This document shows, in pieces, positions 27,798 through 35,625 of a stretch of DNA of 64,000 nt. How positions within the stretch are numbered: position 1 is the first letter of the stretch; each line of letters opens with the position of its first letter. Both the position numbers and the translations under genes were made by a program. The notes under the pieces were generated by a model. It worked only from the letters and a program-made list of their open reading frames with translations. It did no database searches and was not told the DNA's origin. The DNA is taken from the NCBI RefSeq assembly GCF_000718165.1, contig NZ_JOEY01000053.1:1-64000 (forward strand), in the 5' to 3' direction. The DNA is from Streptomyces fulvoviolaceus (GTDB taxonomy: Bacteria > Actinomycetota > Actinomycetes > Streptomycetales > Streptomycetaceae).

Positions 27798-30427
27798 CGA
27801 CGCCCCGGACCCTGCCACTGCGGGTTGCTCCCTTACCTGGCGAAGCGCTGGACTCCTGGCTGGAGGTGTTGGCCAACCGCCTTACGACGCCTTTGAACGA
27901 TCTGCTGCCTCATCTTGGTCTTGCTCGCCCGCGTTTTCCGCAGAAGCCCCTCGACTGGATGATTGCGCTTCGCGCCGACGAAGCCGCTGGCATCTCAGCT
28001 GCTACCGGAACAGATCCAGAGACCTTGCACCGCATGACACTGGCCCACTACGACCAACGAGCCTTGCTGATCGACCATGCCATTCGACGGGTCAACGGAC
28101 GACAGCTCTGGGGGCGGGGCAGGGGCTCCCGTTACTGCCCGGATTGCCTTTCCGTGAACGGGGGACGGTGGCTCCTGTCCTGGCGCCTCGGTTGGTCCTT
28201 CGCATGCCTGGATCACCGAAGAATGCTGGCCGATCTCTGCCCGGACTGCGGACGCCTGCAGCGCCTTCAACCCGATCCGGGAGGCCAGCTATCCCGACTG
28301 GGACGGTGCATGAACCCAAGCGCCGCTGCTGCCTACGGGCGTTCGGCCGCGCGCTGCGGTCACCAGCTGTCGACAACTCATACGGCACAACTCCCAACAG
28401 GGCACCCGGCACTCGCAACCCAGCGGATTCTCATGCAGGTGATCGAGGAAGATACTGCCGCCTTTGGTGTCTATGCCGATTACCCTCAAAATGCCCGTAC
28501 TGCACTGGCCGACATCAAGTCCGTGGCTGCACGGATCATTAGCAGGGCCACTCGACAGCATCTCGTACAGATTCTGCCTCATGACTTACTTGAGATCTAT
28601 GAAGAGGGGCTGGCTCAGTCACCAGGACGAGACTTGCATACACCTGATCTTCGGCGTGAAGGGTCGATGTCCCCAACGCAAGCAACGACTGTTGCGGCCG
28701 GTCTCACCGCAGCGATCCGGATCCTATTGAAGTCAGATGTTCGGGCGGCAGGCGAGGCTCTCCGCTGGCTAATCCAGATCCCTTCGCCTGTAACGCAGGC
28801 TCCGGCTCTCGCGCCTACTGTGATCATCTCTGACTGGGGGCGTGGCATTAGCGAGGTGTTGCGAGGGGTTCTGTTCTCCGCACTTGAGCCAACGATGCTT
28901 TCCATCAGCAGACTGCGTTACCGAACCGGCTCGCCGTTGCCCGCCACCCCAGCGCCTGCCGGTCTGTCGATTGAGAGGTCTGCACGTATTCCGGCCATGC
29001 TTTGGGCTAGTTGGGCGCTGAGGGTTCTTCCCCAGAAAGGTGTTTACCTCCAGACCTTGAGGACGGCACTCCCATGCCTTGTCTTGCAGGTCGGTAGTAA
29101 CCTCACTCACGACCGGGCCATGAAGCTACTCGGGGAAGTCACCGACAGCACCAACAGTTCTCGTATTCTTCAACAACTTCAAGATGGACCACACTGGCGA
29201 GACATTCAGACGGCACTTATCCGGCTTGCTGAATTCCTGGACGGAAATCCACCACCCATCGACTATCGGCGCCGCCGTCTTCTTGACTACTCGCAACTCC
29301 TGCCGGAGCAGGAGTGGGATGAATTCTGCCGAAGATCAGTAGCGTCCACAGGTCGGGGCCCCCGGCACCGGCTCACCCGCTGCTATCTCTTCGAACGGAT
29401 CAGCGGGATTCCTGCCGAGCTTGCGCCAGAGCCCTTTGCGGCGAATACCAGTTCTTGGCGAAGTCAGCTCAGAAATTTTCCGGAAACCCTCACGCCGGGA
29501 TTTACTGCGGAACTTGAAAGAGCCAGCATTGAGTTTCTGGATCGGCACGGAATTCGCGAGCCAATCGAATGGCAACCGCCGATTGAATTGTTAGACGGCC
29601 TCACTCTACCTGGATTCGATCCATCAAGAGTCGAAGCGACTGTTGTGCATGAACTGATGCGAAGGGAAAGCCTAAGCCTAAAACAAGTAGCAACCCGATT
29701 GTCGACATCAACTCATGTCATCTGCCACATCCTCGAGCAAGAACCCGCTCCGCAGAGTCGATGGCAAGCCCGTACCGCTGGAGCGGTTAGGGAAGATCTC
29801 AAGCGCCGACTGCCGCCTTCGGAACTGGCCCGCCAGTACGAGCTTTATTCGGAATCCGAAATCGCCCGCAAATTTGGCACCAGCGGTGCCCTGATCCGTA
29901 GAATCGCCCGTGAATACGGGCTGCCGCGTCGCCCTCCCGGAAGTGTGCGAAAATGCCCACCCCTAGCGGGAGAATGGCTCCGAGAGCAATTCAACATTCA
30001 AGAACGCAGGCTCGCAGAGCCGGCCAGCGGGTCAAGCAAGGACCTGTCGATGCGGAGCGGGAAGCATCAACTTCTTCGCGTTCCTCCACAGTCTCGCGGA
30101 GATAGAAGCGGAGAGGATACACCTGGCACCAAATCTCTCGCTGATGGTGCACCCGAGGTGCTGAATCCAGCGCTCACCGGAATTTATGGATGGGAGCGGC
30201 TCGCGCGATTTGCAGCTGCAGTCCCATACGGCTCCCTTTCGGAGGCGGCCAAGAACCTCGGAATCTGTAGAAGCGTGATATCGATGCAGATCAGGCAACT
30301 CGAACGAAGTCTAGGAGGTCCTCTTTACGTGCGAACTCAACGGAACCAGCCAATGCAATTGACGCCACTCGGAATTGAAGTCCTGGATGCGATCCAGAAC
30401 ATTGGACTGGGGCGCACCGAACTGTGA
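27794..30427 (+). CDS. TniQ-family protein with extra C-terminal helix-turn-helix domains
   Basis: 877 residues. N-terminal TniQ domain: LPLRVAPLPGEALDSWLEVL, zinc-binding YCPDCL, WSFACLDHRRMLADLCPDC. TniQ/TnsD proteins recognise target sites in Tn7-like elements. The middle is poorly conserved. Around residues 600-720 two HTH-like stretches appear (SLKQVATRLSTSTHVI; SEIARKFGTSGALIRRIARE). The last 65 residues look like a LysR-type HTH: YGSLSEAAKNLGICRSVISM, IRQLERSLGGPLYVRTQR. I have not seen that ending described for TniQ. Low GC and coupling to TniB mark it as part of a mobile module. Confidence 0.8.
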   Translation: MTTPRTLPLRVAPLPGEALDSWLEVLANRLTTPLNDLLPHLGLARPRFPQKPLDWMIALRADEAAGISAATGTDPETLHRMTLAHYDQRALLIDHAIRRVNGRQLWGRGRGSRYCPDCLSVNGGRWLLSWRLGWSFACLDHRRMLADLCPDCGRLQRLQPDPGGQLSRLGRCMNPSAAAAYGRSAARCGHQLSTTHTAQLPTGHPALATQRILMQVIEEDTAAFGVYADYPQNARTALADIKSVAARIISRATRQHLVQILPHDLLEIYEEGLAQSPGRDLHTPDLRREGSMSPTQATTVAAGLTAAIRILLKSDVRAAGEALRWLIQIPSPVTQAPALAPTVIISDWGRGISEVLRGVLFSALEPTMLSISRLRYRTGSPLPATPAPAGLSIERSARIPAMLWASWALRVLPQKGVYLQTLRTALPCLVLQVGSNLTHDRAMKLLGEVTDSTNSSRILQQLQDGPHWRDIQTALIRLAEFLDGNPPPIDYRRRRLLDYSQLLPEQEWDEFCRRSVASTGRGPRHRLTRCYLFERISGIPAELAPEPFAANTSSWRSQLRNFPETLTPGFTAELERASIEFLDRHGIREPIEWQPPIELLDGLTLPGFDPSRVEATVVHELMRRESLSLKQVATRLSTSTHVICHILEQEPAPQSRWQARTAGAVREDLKRRLPPSELARQYELYSESEIARKFGTSGALIRRIAREYGLPRRPPGSVRKCPPLAGEWLREQFNIQERRLAEPASGSSKDLSMRSGKHQLLRVPPQSRGDRSGEDTPGTKSLADGAPEVLNPALTGIYGWERLARFAAAVPYGSLSEAAKNLGICRSVISMQIRQLERSLGGPLYVRTQRNQPMQLTPLGIEVLDAIQNIGLGRTEL

Positions 30428-30480
30428 AATGTATGGGCGCCTTACGTTTATCAAGTGTCGCCTTCTGTCATCTGGAATTT

Positions 30481-30490
30481 ACGGTGGAGT
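30481..30490 (+). repeat. Left target-site duplication ACGGTGGAGT
   Basis: Identical to 32347-32356 and directly adjacent to the left inverted end of the composite element. A 10-bp duplication agrees with ISAs1-family transposition (8-10 bp). Confidence 0.8.
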
Positions 30491-30612
30491 CAGGGCTTCG
30501 GCGTAGTCGCGTGACGCCCGTTTCGTGATCATGTGATTCCGAGGAGGGCGAGCGACCTGCTGGTGTCACGGGCGTTGCGCCGAACGCTGGCGGCGAGGTT
30601 GGTGCTCTCGGC
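30491..30612 (-). pseudogene. Terminal fragment of an ISAs1-family element (transposase C-terminus plus inverted end)
   Basis: The minus strand encodes NLAASVRRNARDTSRSLALLGIT and a TGA at 30529, matching the last residues of ISAs1 transposases and of the plus-strand copy ending at 32308 ([17 protein letters not shown]). Beyond the stop lies the inverted terminal repeat. The rest of the transposase is missing; sequence from about 30613 on is unrelated. Confidence 0.75.
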
Positions 30613-30648
30613 GAGGCGCGGGGGCACCGATGGTGAGGCCCGCGTGTC

Positions 30649-30879
30649 ATGCCCTCTGTGCAGACTGTGTACGGCGGCCTGACCGAGTGGGAGACGGAGG
30701 TGCTGGTGCGGATCGCGCGGGGGCTGTCCGGCGCGGAGATCATGGAGCGGCTGGTGGGGGCGGAGCCGATGATCAGGGCGCAGGTCAGCAGGGTGTTGGT
30801 GAAGGCGGGGTTGCGGGGTCGGACGAAGGCGGCGGTGTTTGCGTACGAGGCGCGGTTGGTGCGGCCGAACGGTCGGTGA
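30649..30879 (+). CDS. Stand-alone LuxR/NarL-type HTH fragment
   Basis: 76 residues: LTEWETEVLVRIARGLSGAE, then MIRAQVSRVLVKAGLRGRTKAAVFAYEA. This is the C-terminal DNA-binding domain of a NarL-family response regulator. The receiver domain is absent, cut off at or near the IS fragment. A start at ATG 30649 is possible, but the protein may simply be a truncated passenger. The second helix has unusual residues (EPMIRA where EATVKT is common). Confidence 0.6.
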   Translation: MPSVQTVYGGLTEWETEVLVRIARGLSGAEIMERLVGAEPMIRAQVSRVLVKAGLRGRTKAAVFAYEARLVRPNGR

Positions 30880-30908
30880 TCCGTACCGGGCTACGAACCG
30901 GGGATCGC

Positions 30909-31277
30909 TCACGAAGGCCAGTCGGAGGGAAGTCCGTCGTTTTCGTTGTAAAAGTCTTCCCCATCTTGGGCGATCGCCGCCACGGCGCCCCGGTAGGCGT
31001 AGCCGTATTCGGTGACCGACAGCGACTCGCAGCCGGGCGGCCGGGTCTCCGGCGGGGTCGTCCGCGACCAGTCCGCGGTGAAGAGCGCGTCGACACCCGT
31101 CATACAGGCGCGGATCGCCTCGGCGTCGGCCGGGGGCGCGGTGGTGGCCGTGGCGGCCGTCGGGGAGGAAGCTGTGGCACTGTCCGCCGGGCTGCCGGAG
31201 TCCCCTGATCCGTCCGAACAGGCGGAAAGTGTCAGCAGCAGGGCTGCCGTGGATATGAGCGCTGCCGTGGTCCGCAT
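30909..31277 (-). CDS. Small putative lipoprotein
   Basis: 122 residues: signal peptide with lipobox LTLSACSDG, a Ser/Ala/Thr/Pro linker, and a conserved-looking domain with IRACMTGVDALF, PGCESLSVTEYGYAYRG and GEDFYNENDG. Two cysteines in the domain could pair. No family is recognised. It is a passenger between two IS-derived ends. Confidence 0.55.
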   Translation of the reverse strand: MRTTAALISTAALLLTLSACSDGSGDSGSPADSATASSPTAATATTAPPADAEAIRACMTGVDALFTADWSRTTPPETRPPGCESLSVTEYGYAYRGAVAAIAQDGEDFYNENDGLPSDWPS

Positions 31278-31495
31278 AACCCCTGCCCCCCAGGTGATGA
31301 TGAAGAAGACATCACATAGTGGCAGATACGGGCAGGTGGCGCACTGGTGTTCGCTGGGCCCGGCCTGCGCTCCGGCAACGGGAGTTCGAGCAGAGGAACG
31401 GTGGTTGCGGTGCCGGTCCCCTTCGATGGGGACGGCTTGGGCGGTCGCTCCTGCTGGCGTTGCCGTGAACGTGCGCCACGAGCCCGTCCCCGACT

Positions 31496-32346
31496 CAGGG
31501 GTTCGGGGTGGTCGCGTGACGCCCGGTTGGTGGCGGACTGCCGGCTCGGCGGCGGTGCTCTCGGGACGTGACAGGCACGGCTTCCAGGATCATGGAGTTC
31601 TCTGCGTCCCGTGATCCAAGTGGAAGACCGTGCCTGGCGACGCGTCATCTCTGATCCCGCCTGCCCTTGCCCGACTGCGCGAGAATCCGCAGGTCGTACC
31701 CGGGGAGGTCGCGGGCCTGCTGGAGCGGCTGGCCGAGGTGCCGGACCCGCGTGACCCACGCGGGGTGCGCCACCGCCTGACCGTCGTGCTCGCTCTCACC
31801 GCGTGCGCGGTGCCGGCCGGAGCGACCTCGCTGCCGGCGGTCGGCGAATGGATCGCCGATGCCCCTGGGTATCTGCTGGAACAAGTCGGTGCAGTCCCCG
31901 ATCCGCTTCTGCCCAGGCGGGTCCTGCCCGCAGAGACCACGGTCCGCCGACTGCCGGCCCGCATCGACGGCGACGCGCCGGGGGGCGGTCGGACGATGGC
32001 TCGCCGACCGCCGCCCGAAAACGACCGGGCTGCGCGGCCTCGCAGTGGACGGCAAGAGCCTGCGTGGCACGGCCAGGGCGACGGGCCGCAAGATCCACCT
32101 GCTCGCCGCACTGGAGCACGCCACCAGCCTGACCGCCGAGCAGGCCACAGCGGCTCAGCTCGCCGGCAACGCACCCCGCGCGATGGCCACCTGGCGCAAC
32201 CTCGCCATCGGAGCCCTCCGCACAGCCGGAGTGAAGAACATCGCGGCCGGCCTCCGCCGCAACGCCCGCGACCCTCGCCGCCCCCTCGCACTCCTCGGCC
32301 TCACGTGATCACAAAACAGGCGTCACACAACTACGCCGAAGCCCTG
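31496..32346 (+). pseudogene. Degenerate ISAs1-family insertion sequence with broken transposase
   Basis: Left end at 31496 (CAGGGGTTCGGGGTGGTCGC), right end at 32346. The transposase frame begins at GTG 31630 with LERLAEVPDPRDPRGVRHRL and [14 protein letters not shown], typical of the ISAs1 N-terminus. Near 31980 the frame shifts in a G run and continues [25 protein letters not shown] (first catalytic Asp). Then most of the catalytic core is deleted: [13 protein letters not shown] joins directly to [19 protein letters not shown] and the end [17 protein letters not shown] at 32308. It cannot encode an active enzyme. Confidence 0.85.
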
Positions 32347-32356
32347 ACGGTGGAGT
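32347..32356 (+). repeat. Right target-site duplication ACGGTGGAGT
   Basis: Exact copy of 30481-30490, immediately outside the right inverted end. Confidence 0.8.
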
Positions 32357-32460
32357 GGCTTCGACTTTGCTGGCGCAGTCGGAGCCTAATTCACCCGAGA
32401 AGCACGGGAATGATCCGTCTCGATTGATTTCTCTCCGTGCCGTTACGCTATAGGGCCGTC

Positions 32461-33579
32461 CTATTGTGTAGCAGCGATGGATTCGAGATCGAAGTCGCGC
32501 TTGAGTTTATTTCCCTCTTTCCAGTCCAGTGCTTTGTCGTGTTGAAGGCGGCCCACGACGATGCCGGGTGCGACGCCGACTTTTTCTGCAAATCGGCTGA
32601 TTTGAGTGAACGGTTTAGGCTGGCGTCGGAGTGCTGCGTAGGCTGATTCGTATTCTGAGGGAATCAGGGTTTGGGCCGCGAAATTATTTGCCTCTTCTTC
32701 CGCTGGCCCTTTTCCTTTGAAGGGATCCTCATCGAGGAAGGTCAGACGCTTTCCGTGCAGTAGAACGTGTCCGACCTCATGGAAAAAGGTGAACCAGAAA
32801 CGGTCGTCCTTCTTGTAGCGGTCGGTTAGGGCGATCAATACCTTGTCGGGATTGAGCCACCGGGTCGCGCCCGATAGATTGGTATTTTTGAATGCTGGCG
32901 AGAAGACAACTGCCACTCCCGCCTCCGCGCAGAGATTGGGCAACTGTGTGAGCCATGTGTCTGGGGCCTGCGTACTCAGCGCGCGGAGGGTTGGTAGGAG
33001 ATCTTGCAGTGTCTCTCGTCGGAACTGCTTACATTGGCGACGTCGAGCTTCGATAACAGCCAGCCGGAGCCAGGCGTAAGTGGCATATTCGTTGGGGGCC
33101 GTTGCAGATGATCGACGAAATGCCACGCTGTAGCCGTTCCACAGTTCTTCGGCAACCGTGGGACTAGCGACACCGAAGAAGTCGAGCAACCGCTGTACAT
33201 TGGCAACTGTTTTACTTCGGTCGGGCAGAATGTTTCGAGCAACCAGCTCGGCCAGCGGGAACCTGTCGAGCCACTCAATTTGGCCGGCCAGGGAGCTTTG
33301 TTCCTCTTTTCGGGCCAATTGGGTTCGCCAGCCAGCCTCCAACGTATTCCATACGGTGGCAGGGACTCCAGTAGCCCGTTCAAGGAGAAGTGCGGTTTCC
33401 GGACTAAGGGATGCGATGCCCTGCACGATTTGATTGACGTGCTTGGTTGAGAGGCCGGTACGGCGGGCGAGATCGGCTTGAGAAACGCCGAGTTCCTCCA
33501 GGGTCTCCTTAAGGGTTTCCCCCGGGTGCGGCACAGTCTGCGGGGAGTACTCGAGGGGGTCGGGGGCGCCGAAGGTCAT
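32461..33579 (-). CDS. XRE HTH fused to an ImmA/IrrE metallopeptidase (HigA-like regulator/peptidase)
   Basis: 372 residues from ATG 33579 (AGGAGAG upstream). N-terminal HigA-type HTH: PGETLKETLEELGVSQADLA, TGLSTKHVNQIVQGIASLSP, then a helical region and a C-terminal ImmA/IrrE (DUF955) domain with zinc motif FFHEVGHVLLH and EEEANNFAAQTLIP supplying the third ligand. Such proteins cleave repressors or act as antitoxins. It follows the HigB-like gene in the same direction (55-bp gap) and lies divergent from the CBASS operon. In other CBASS loci a separate HTH repressor (CapH) and an ImmA-like peptidase (CapP) regulate expression; here both functions could be in one chain. Confidence 0.85.
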   Translation of the reverse strand: MTFGAPDPLEYSPQTVPHPGETLKETLEELGVSQADLARRTGLSTKHVNQIVQGIASLSPETALLLERATGVPATVWNTLEAGWRTQLARKEEQSSLAGQIEWLDRFPLAELVARNILPDRSKTVANVQRLLDFFGVASPTVAEELWNGYSVAFRRSSATAPNEYATYAWLRLAVIEARRRQCKQFRRETLQDLLPTLRALSTQAPDTWLTQLPNLCAEAGVAVVFSPAFKNTNLSGATRWLNPDKVLIALTDRYKKDDRFWFTFFHEVGHVLLHGKRLTFLDEDPFKGKGPAEEEANNFAAQTLIPSEYESAYAALRRQPKPFTQISRFAEKVGVAPGIVVGRLQHDKALDWKEGNKLKRDFDLESIAATQ

Positions 33580-33634
33580 CGGAGTGTGCCTCTCTCCTGG
33601 TGAGGAAGGGGCCGTGAGGGGGCTAGGCGGCTGA

Positions 33635-34006
33635 TCACAGGACAATCTCGGTTACGACGAGGACTCGGACGGCCTGCTCATCGAGCCGTCCGTCGGGAAG
33701 TGTGAGTGTCGGGGCGTCGCGCGGCCGTGCGAGGAGATCGGCGGCCGGCCCCAGAGAGATCAACACGTACCCGTCGCCGCGGGTCGGGTGGTGGCGGAGT
33801 CGAGCAGCGGGCAGGCGGCGGAGCTCGGCCAGGTGCGCCGCAGCCGATATCTCTCCAAGTCGCCGACGGATCGCTGAAGCCAGTGCCGGGCCGTACCGGC
33901 TGCGCCTGACGTCGTCGTCGTTGCAGATCCGGGCCAGCTCGCCATCGCCGAAGAGGATCTTCAACCGCCACCTCTGGAACAGGTTGTCTTTACCGGATCT
34001 GTGCAT
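33635..34006 (-). CDS. HigB/RelE-type toxin-like protein
   Basis: About 123 residues from ATG 34006. LKILFGDGELARICNDDDVR, YGPALASAIRRRLGEISAAA and LAELRRLP match the HigB plasmid-maintenance family (ribosome-dependent mRNA interferases). The usual C-terminal strand pattern is present but longer (GDGYVLISLGPAADLLARP). It precedes the HigA-like fusion protein as in higBA loci. An upstream promoter overlaps a perfect palindrome. Alternative start: a methionine further up (34060) would place coding sequence in the operator, which is unlikely. Confidence 0.7.
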   Translation of the reverse strand: MHRSGKDNLFQRWRLKILFGDGELARICNDDDVRRSRYGPALASAIRRRLGEISAAAHLAELRRLPAARLRHHPTRGDGYVLISLGPAADLLARPRDAPTLTLPDGRLDEQAVRVLVVTEIVL

Positions 34007-34032
34007 GCTACTCTCTCGACGCAGTGAGTTTG

Positions 34033-34060
34033 ATCTTATGCACCAACTAGGTGCACACAA
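34033..34060 (-). promoter_or_regulatory. higBA-like promoter with embedded palindromic operator
   Basis: On the minus strand: TTGTGT, 16-bp spacer, TAAGAT, a good -35/-10 pair directed at the toxin gene. The spacer is almost exactly the palindrome TGCACC-N5-GGTGCA (34039-34055). A repressor bound there would block this promoter. It is also only 58-74 bp upstream of the CD-NTase start on the plus strand, so it may control the CBASS operon too. Confidence 0.65.
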
Positions 34061-34112
34061 CTTTTAGTAATCGTTTGTCGCGGGGTGGTCCCGCGGGGAG
34101 AGGCGGGACCCG

Positions 34113-35111
34113 ATGGCGGGAGAGAGCCACGTCAGCCACAAGGTTTTGGCGAAGCACGCCGAGAACAAGGTGAACGTGCTGAGGGATGACGCCAAAGAGC
34201 GCCGGAGGCAGGTCAACCACCTGAGGGAGCGCTTGGAGTCCTTCATCGACGATCACCCGGACTACGACCTGGTCAAGCTCCGGGCGTCGGGCAGCACCGC
34301 GAAGCACACCGCGATCAAGCGCCGCAAGGGCGAGGGCTCCGATGCCGACGTAGCGGCCTACGTCCGTTCCTGTGACCCCGACGCGCCCGAGGCCGACCTG
34401 CTGGAGTGGCTGCGGGACCGCTGCATCGAGGTGTACGGGAAGACGAAGGTCGCGGACGACTTCGTCATTTCGCAGCACGCCGTTGGGATCACCCTCCGTG
34501 GCTCCGGTCTCAAGATCGATGTCGCGCCGGTGCTGGACACCGGGGAATCCGACGACAAGGGCTACCTGATCACCCGGCAGGGAGAGCGGGTGCTGACCTC
34601 CGTCACCCAACACCTCGAGTTCATCCGGACCCGGAAGAGGAAGGCCGGCCACGGCTACGCGGAGCTCATCCGGCTGCTCAAGGCCTGGATCCGCGAGAGC
34701 AAGCGCCTCGACCCCGACCTGCGCTGCAAGAGCTTCCTGCTCGAACTCATCGTTGCGCACCTCTGGGACAACGGCTGGAACGGCGAGTCCCTGGAGGTCG
34801 ACGACTACCCGCGCGCGATCGAGCAGGTCCTGGCCTACATCGTCCGTACCGGTCTGAAGTCCCCGATCGTCTTCGACGACTTCTACGACCCCGCTGACGT
34901 GCTGACCACCTACGAGGCCATCCAGGTCTGGGACCCGGTCAACCCGGAAAACAACGTCGCCTCCAGTTACACCGAACACGACCGGCAGCGCCTTGTGGAC
35001 CAGGCCGCCACCTCGCTGGACGAGATCTCCTGGGCCGCGACCGCACCGACGAAGGGCGACGCCAACGACGCCTGGCGCACGCTGTTCGGCCCCTCCTTCG
35101 AAGGAGCCTGA
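34113..35111 (+). CDS. CBASS CD-NTase (cyclic oligonucleotide synthase)
   Basis: 332 residues; ATG 34113 after GGGGAGAGG. Nucleotidyltransferase motifs of the OAS-like CD-NTases: G60-S61 in RASGSTAKHTAIKRR, Asp77-x-Asp79 in GSDADVAAYV and a third Asp at 136 in SGLKIDVAPV. A helical OAS1-C-like domain follows (FIRTRKRKAGHGYAELIRLL). It should make a cyclic di- or trinucleotide in response to phage, activated by the HORMA protein encoded next. Followed within 4 bp by the HORMA gene. The clade and product cannot be assigned by eye. Confidence 0.88.
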   Translation: MAGESHVSHKVLAKHAENKVNVLRDDAKERRRQVNHLRERLESFIDDHPDYDLVKLRASGSTAKHTAIKRRKGEGSDADVAAYVRSCDPDAPEADLLEWLRDRCIEVYGKTKVADDFVISQHAVGITLRGSGLKIDVAPVLDTGESDDKGYLITRQGERVLTSVTQHLEFIRTRKRKAGHGYAELIRLLKAWIRESKRLDPDLRCKSFLLELIVAHLWDNGWNGESLEVDDYPRAIEQVLAYIVRTGLKSPIVFDDFYDPADVLTTYEAIQVWDPVNPENNVASSYTEHDRQRLVDQAATSLDEISWAATAPTKGDANDAWRTLFGPSFEGA

Positions 35112-35115
35112 AACC

Positions 35116-35625
35116 GTGACCGCCTCCTACGCCCGCTCCGCCACCTTCACCCTCACCGACGCGCGCTACATCGGGGCGAAAGTCGGCGCCGACCTCCGCC
35201 AGCTGAACAGCCTGTACGGCAAACCGGTGCACACCGACATCGACAACTACGTCGAGGAAGTCGCCATGCTCCTCAAGGACGGCTACCTCGGCACCGTCGA
35301 CTTCGGCTTCCGGGACACCGGCTCCAACGCCTGGAAGCTGCGTCTGCGCTACCGCGCGACGACCGGCGGCCACCTCGTCGACACCCGGCCCGGAAGCCTG
35401 CCGCGCAGCGCCGACATCACCGGACTCGACTTCTACAGCTACGTGACCTACAGCCCGGCCTTCCACCTCCTCGCCACAGCAGACCGAGACCGAGTCAAGG
35501 TCGCCCTGCCGGTGAGACGGACGGGCGCCGACGCCCCGACCGCGAACGCCGGCACCACCCAGACCGGCCGCAGCTATGCCCGCAACGGCACCGGTGTCGA
35601 CCGCGATGTCTATCAGGCCCAGTGA
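35116..35625 (+). CDS. cap7: Bacterial HORMA-domain protein (Cap7-like)
   Basis: 169 residues; GTG 35116 with AAGGAG nine bases upstream. TASYARSATFTLTDARYIGA at the N-terminus and VDFGFRDTGSNAWKLRLRYR match the bacterial HORMA proteins of Type III CBASS. They bind a peptide, close their safety belt, and then activate the CD-NTase. A flexible Gly/Ala/Thr tail (last 35 residues) could carry the closure motif. GTGA overlap with the next gene couples them. The family is divergent, but the CD-NTase and TRIP13 neighbours make the call firm. Confidence 0.85.
   Translation: MTASYARSATFTLTDARYIGAKVGADLRQLNSLYGKPVHTDIDNYVEEVAMLLKDGYLGTVDFGFRDTGSNAWKLRLRYRATTGGHLVDTRPGSLPRSADITGLDFYSYVTYSPAFHLLATADRDRVKVALPVRRTGADAPTANAGTTQTGRSYARNGTGVDRDVYQAQ

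Larger units (their letters stand above)
30491..32346. mobile_element. Composite ISAs1-family-bounded element, 1856 bp
   Basis: Left end CAGGGCTTCGGCGTAGTCGC and right end (read inward) CAGGGCTTCGGCGTAGTTGT are matching inverted termini, followed on both sides by GTGACGCC-like and GTGATCA sequences. A perfect 10-bp direct repeat flanks the unit. Inside are a terminal IS fragment (left), a LuxR-type HTH gene, a lipoprotein gene and a degenerate IS copy (right). The duplication shows that the unit moved as a whole, using the outer ends. Internal transposase is broken, so it is now immobile without help. Confidence 0.75.
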
